NCBI GenBank assembly: GCA_033557465.1
Contig: CM066033.1
Span: forward strand, 382,609,289-382,673,288
Origin: Ichthyophis bannanicus
Lineage: Eukaryota > Chordata > Amphibia > Gymnophiona > Ichthyophiidae
Reading direction: 5' to 3'
DNA length: 64,000 bases
Position numbers and translations under genes: made by a program. Positions 61,466-64,000 of the stretch are shown in pieces. Each line of letters starts with the position of its first letter. Position 1 is the first letter of the stretch. Below the pieces are notes generated by a model. It was given only the letters and a program-made list of their open reading frames with translations. It was not told the DNA's origin and ran no database searches.

Positions 61466-61794
61466 ATTCTGTGAGGAACACAGAAAAGAATACAAGATCA
61501 AACTAAAAGAGACAGAAAGAGAAATAAGGATAGCAAAATCAAAGGCAGAAGAAAAGATGGCTAAAGATGTGAAGTGTGGCGACAACGTTTTTCAGGTATA
61601 TTCGGGAGAGGAGGAAAATCAGAGGTGGAATTACAGGACTCAAAAGTTCTGGGAACAGATTCATGGAAAATGACATTGAAAAAACGAAAATGCTAAACAA
61701 ATACTTTTGCTCTGTTTTCACTAGAGAAAATACTGGAGAAGGACCACCTGTGATTGACAAATATACAAATGGGAATGGAGTAGATATTACACCA
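61465..61794 (+). pseudogene. CR1-type LINE internal fragment
   Basis: It encodes CEEHRKEYKIKLKETEREIR..., then (next frame) MLNKYFCSVFTREN and an end at NGVDITPF, corresponding to the region between endonuclease and RT. It begins abruptly inside the DIRS-8 recombinase and ends at the left end of DIRS-9. The boundaries are therefore 61465-61470 and 61794. Confidence 0.72.
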
Positions 61795-61960
61795 TTCTCC
61801 AGGACCAAGCAGGAAGTCAGTCCTCACATATGGGTGACGTCGGCGCCGACGGAGCCCTCGTGCGGAGCATTTCCCCAGCTTTCAAAGAAAGCCTTTGGGA
61901 ATTGCAGCGCGCATGCGCGGTCCCCTTCCCGCCCAAGGGTGCCATCTTGCTCAGTCTTCA
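61795..61960 (+). promoter_or_regulatory. DIRS-9 left repeat with NRF1- and YY1-like sites
   Basis: GCGCATGCGC at 61909-61918 is a perfect NRF1-type palindrome and GCCATCTTG at 61941-61949 a YY1-type site in reverse orientation. Both are conserved in DIRS-4. Their spacing before Gag suits a promoter, but this is inference. Confidence 0.55.
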
Positions 61961-62200
61961 TTTTTCCGCGGAGCCCGACGGACGTAGTTCATTTTTCCCC
62001 GAGGAAAAAGTTGATTTCCTCTGTTTTTCTCTTTTGTCTCCGGTTCGACGCCGGATCCTTTTCCTGCTCGGATCGATACGCCAGTATCGAGTCCTTTTTT
62101 CTCTTTTTCGGTTTTTGTCCTTTGTGACTGGCGTTCGTGCCTTTTTTCTTTTTCCCTGGCAGCCCGTTCTTTTGACCTAGCAGGGGCCCTTTTTCCCCCG

Positions 62201-62937
62201 ATGGCTACCAGCGGGTTTAAGAAATGTGATCGGTGTAAGAAACTTATGTCTCTTACCGACACTCATGACTGCTGCCTCCGCTGCCTCAGACCCGATCATG
62301 ACCCGATGATCTGTGGTCCATGTGGCAAAATGTCCTCGAAGGCGTTGAGTCGGCAGCACCAAAAAGATAGGATTTTTTTTTGACTCCGCGTCCGGCCGGG
62401 CCCGGACCTCGTCAGAGGCCTCGACGTCTCGGGACTCCGGCCCCGAGCAGCGTCGAGGTTCCTCTGAGCGGGGGTCTCCTTCGCGGGAGCATTGCAGGAA
62501 GAAGAAACCCGCAAGGGCGGCGTCGGTGGATGCTCCTGGTTCCTCGAGGGTCAGGTCGCATAGCCCCGATAGCCGTCCCGGGTCTTCGGAGTCGGAGAGG
62601 CCTGCCAAACATCCTCGTGTCGAGATGAAGTCTCCTGGACACGTAAGTGCTGTTGTCCTCGTGGACTCGCCTCCGAGGGAGCCGACGTCGGGCCCGACGC
62701 CATCGGGGCCTGAGTCGGGGGCTGCTGGGTCTCCTGAGCTCGGACTCAGGTTGACGGCCTTGGAGAGTAGCTTCGCTGCCTTCATGGAACAGCAGCGGGC
62801 ATTGATCGCCGGTCTCACCGGTGCATCTGCCCCGACCACCGGGACTTCGACGTCCAAGTCAACCCCGGAGGCCGAGTCGATCCTCGAGTCTATGCGGGCT
62901 CGAGTCGATCCTCGGCCACGGTCTCCCTCGACCTCCC
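62201..62937 (+). pseudogene. DIRS-9 Gag-like protein, N-terminal part
   Basis: ATG 62201 opens the same Cys cluster as DIRS-4 (KKCDRCKKLMSLTDTHDCC, then CGPC). A run of nine T at 62373-62381 shifts the frame, where DIRS-4 has fewer. The Ser/Arg-rich linker and LRLTALESSFAAFMEQQRAL segment follow in another frame to about 62937, where the L2 begins. Confidence 0.82.
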
Positions 62938-62940
62938 CCT

Positions 62941-63165
62941 CTCCCTCCTGCAGCCTGCTCCTGAACCATCTGAAAGCAATCCAGCATCCACCATCATCGG
63001 GGGAGGTGAGACACTGCTTGAAACTCTGCCTTCCTGCTCCTGCTTCATCATCCTGGGACTGCAAGCACACCTGAAAAGGGAAACAAGCAGAGCACTCCCT
63101 CTCCCTCCTGTAGCCTGCTCCTGAACCATCTGAAAGCAATCCAGCATCCACCATCATTGGGGGAG
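62941..63165 (+). repeat. Tandem 160-bp units at the 5' end of the L2
   Basis: CTCCCTCCTG at 62941 recurs at 63101 and the following 65 bases match with two or so differences (CCATCTGAAAGCAATCCAGC at 62968 and 63128). This makes one full and one partial unit. Repeated 5' units act as promoters in some LINEs (for example mouse L1 monomers); for this L2 that is a guess. Confidence 0.85.
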
Positions 63166-63599
63166 AACCTCGATCAGAAGAAGCAGCAACAAACCTGAGA
63201 CTCATCAGATCTTTTCACATAAGACCTTCAAGATTACACCGCAACAAAGATCCAACTACTCCTGCTTATGAAAGGTATGCTTTTTCAACCTCCAAAATCT
63301 TAACGGTTGCCTTAAATAATCTCCAGGACCACTCTACATCTAAAAGTCTGAAGGTCATTCCTCAAGCCCATCAGTATTGCGGAACAAAGATTTTCCAATT
63401 TCAGCAGAAATGTATCCATTAATAGCCATGGGCCTACTTGTCACTCTGTTTCTACCTACAACAACTCAGACTTCCCAATACCAGTCATCCACAACTTCTA
63501 CCGACCTACCTCTGATGCAAACATCATCATCCCATCACCTAACAGGGCTGAACGTAAACAACGTCTAATTCAGATTAACCTCAACAAATGGAGTCATAC

Positions 63600-64000
63600 T
63601 AAGGATAAGCCTAAATTTATTGCAGCCAGTTTAAAATGCTCTCTCATCAACCCACGCTCTATTAGAAATAAAATACCCCTAATACTTGATTACGTAACTG
63701 ACAATAACCTGGACATCTTATTCATAACGGAATCATGGCTTACGACAAACGACACTATACTGATCAATCAGCTAAAACCAACAGGGTACGATATATTCAA
63801 CCACCAAAGAGAAAATAAGAGGAGGAGGAGTAACCATTTTGGCAAGGAAAGATTTGCATCTAACAAAAACTTCAAGCGAATTCGCTCAAAACATAGACAT
63901 TCTACTAGTGGAAAACACGAGCATGCATTTATGCCTAATTTATAATCCACCTACATCAGAAGGTGAGGAGCTGACTAACATCACTGACTACCTGTGCAGC
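63600..64000 (+). pseudogene. L2 endonuclease, N-terminal part
   Basis: Codons for KCSLINPRSIRNKIPLILDY (63635-63694), then DILFITESWL and PTGYDIFNHQRENK, show an apurinic-type endonuclease start. A frameshift near 63818 separates this from GGVTILARKDLHL... and LCLIYNPPTSEGEEL, which runs to the window end. Confidence 0.8.

Larger units (their letters stand above)
55974..61470 (+). mobile_element. DIRS-8, family F, right end not seen
   Basis: The left end TTCCTTATCC at 55974 resembles that of DIRS-7 (shared GGAGACTGA and CCAAGCAGCTGGAG blocks). Gag, RT, RNase H and recombinase remnants follow up to the codons for LHTFVKH near 61465, where a CR1 fragment begins. The recombinase end, ICR and right repeat are missing: they are either beyond the window or deleted. 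Confidence 0.82.
61795..64000 (+). mobile_element. DIRS-9, family A, 5' part, with nested L2
   Basis: Left repeat from TTCTCCAGGA at 61795, 5' region, Gag to about 62937, then an inserted L2 that runs off the window. It is the cleanest family A left end in the window and serves as the reference for the insertion points in DIRS-4. Confidence 0.88.
62937..64000 (+). mobile_element. L2-clade LINE, 5' part, inserted in DIRS-9
   Basis: The DIRS-9 text leaves the DIRS-4 alignment at about 62937. The insert begins with tandem 160-base units, a 5' UTR of about 600 bases and the endonuclease start (about 63600 onward). As the 5' end is present this copy may be full length, but its 3' part is outside the window. 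Confidence 0.75.

Noticed and set aside
62177..63205. 342-codon open frame on the - strand
   Set aside because: It runs antisense across DIRS-9 Gag, the junction and the L2 repeat units, so it spans two unrelated elements and cannot be one old gene.
1..64000. Retroviral or other viral provirus
   Set aside because: The Gag/Pol-like ORFs use a tyrosine recombinase, have no protease or envelope, and are bounded by inverted repeats with an ICR; these are DIRS elements and not retroviruses.
1..64000. tRNA, rRNA, CRISPR, bacterial operons
   Set aside because: No cloverleaf, rRNA block, spaced direct repeats or Shine-Dalgarno-led operon was seen; introns, LINEs and poly(A) tails show eukaryotic DNA.

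Overview
This window is vertebrate nuclear DNA, most likely from an amphibian with a large genome; the repeat types point to a caecilian (inference from repeat content, no search was run). There is no bacterial gene, rRNA, tRNA or CRISPR array. The only host gene I recognise is NVL (nuclear VCP-like AAA ATPase), on the + strand. Two of its exons are visible, at 19771-19897 and 55691-55767. They join in perfect phase across a 35.8 kb intron, and almost everything else is transposable-element DNA.

The repeats are nine DIRS-type (tyrosine-recombinase) retrotransposons of about six families, plus LINEs and a few DNA-transposon derivatives. I number the DIRS copies from left to right. DIRS-1 (112-6717, family A, left end outside the window) carries an L2 tail and a nearly full-length L1 (408-6562). 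DIRS-2 (family B, visible 6718-18736) surrounds DIRS-1, an L2 fragment and DIRS-3 (12479-18474, family C). After the first NVL exon come an old L2 (about 20280-22740) and a CR1 LINE that is cut into three pieces (22740-24786, 32469-32975, 38590-39112). The cuts are made by DIRS-4 (24787-32468, family A, itself carrying an L2 with an intact RT) and DIRS-5 (32976-38589, family D, the best preserved). DIRS-6 (39113-45627, family A) sits at the CR1 tail. DIRS-7 (46341-54983, family E) holds a pogo-like deletion derivative, an RTE LINE, a hAT-type MITE and a CR1 fragment. After the second NVL exon come DIRS-8 (55974-about 61470, family F), a CR1 fragment, DIRS-9 (61795 to the end, family A) and, inside it, the 5' part of an L2 with tandem promoter-like repeats.

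Each DIRS element has the same plan: inverted terminal repeats; a Gag-like ORF with an N-terminal Cys cluster and, in families C and D, an Arg/Gly-rich tail; a Pol ORF (RT with YLDD, RNase H, a C-terminal region at the place of the DIRS methyltransferase); a tyrosine recombinase ORF; and an internal complementary region (ICR). Each visible ICR is the reverse complement of the element's own joined ends, as the circular-intermediate model of DIRS replication predicts. In all seven copies whose right end is visible, that end carries a sequence resembling a 5' splice site that points out of the element (one copy is mutated at the invariant G). This is the observation I would follow up first.

Only about 1.5 kb of the 35.8 kb NVL intron looks unique (19898-about 20280, 45836-46340, 54984-55690). 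The locus is therefore a clear example of intron growth by nested retrotransposition.
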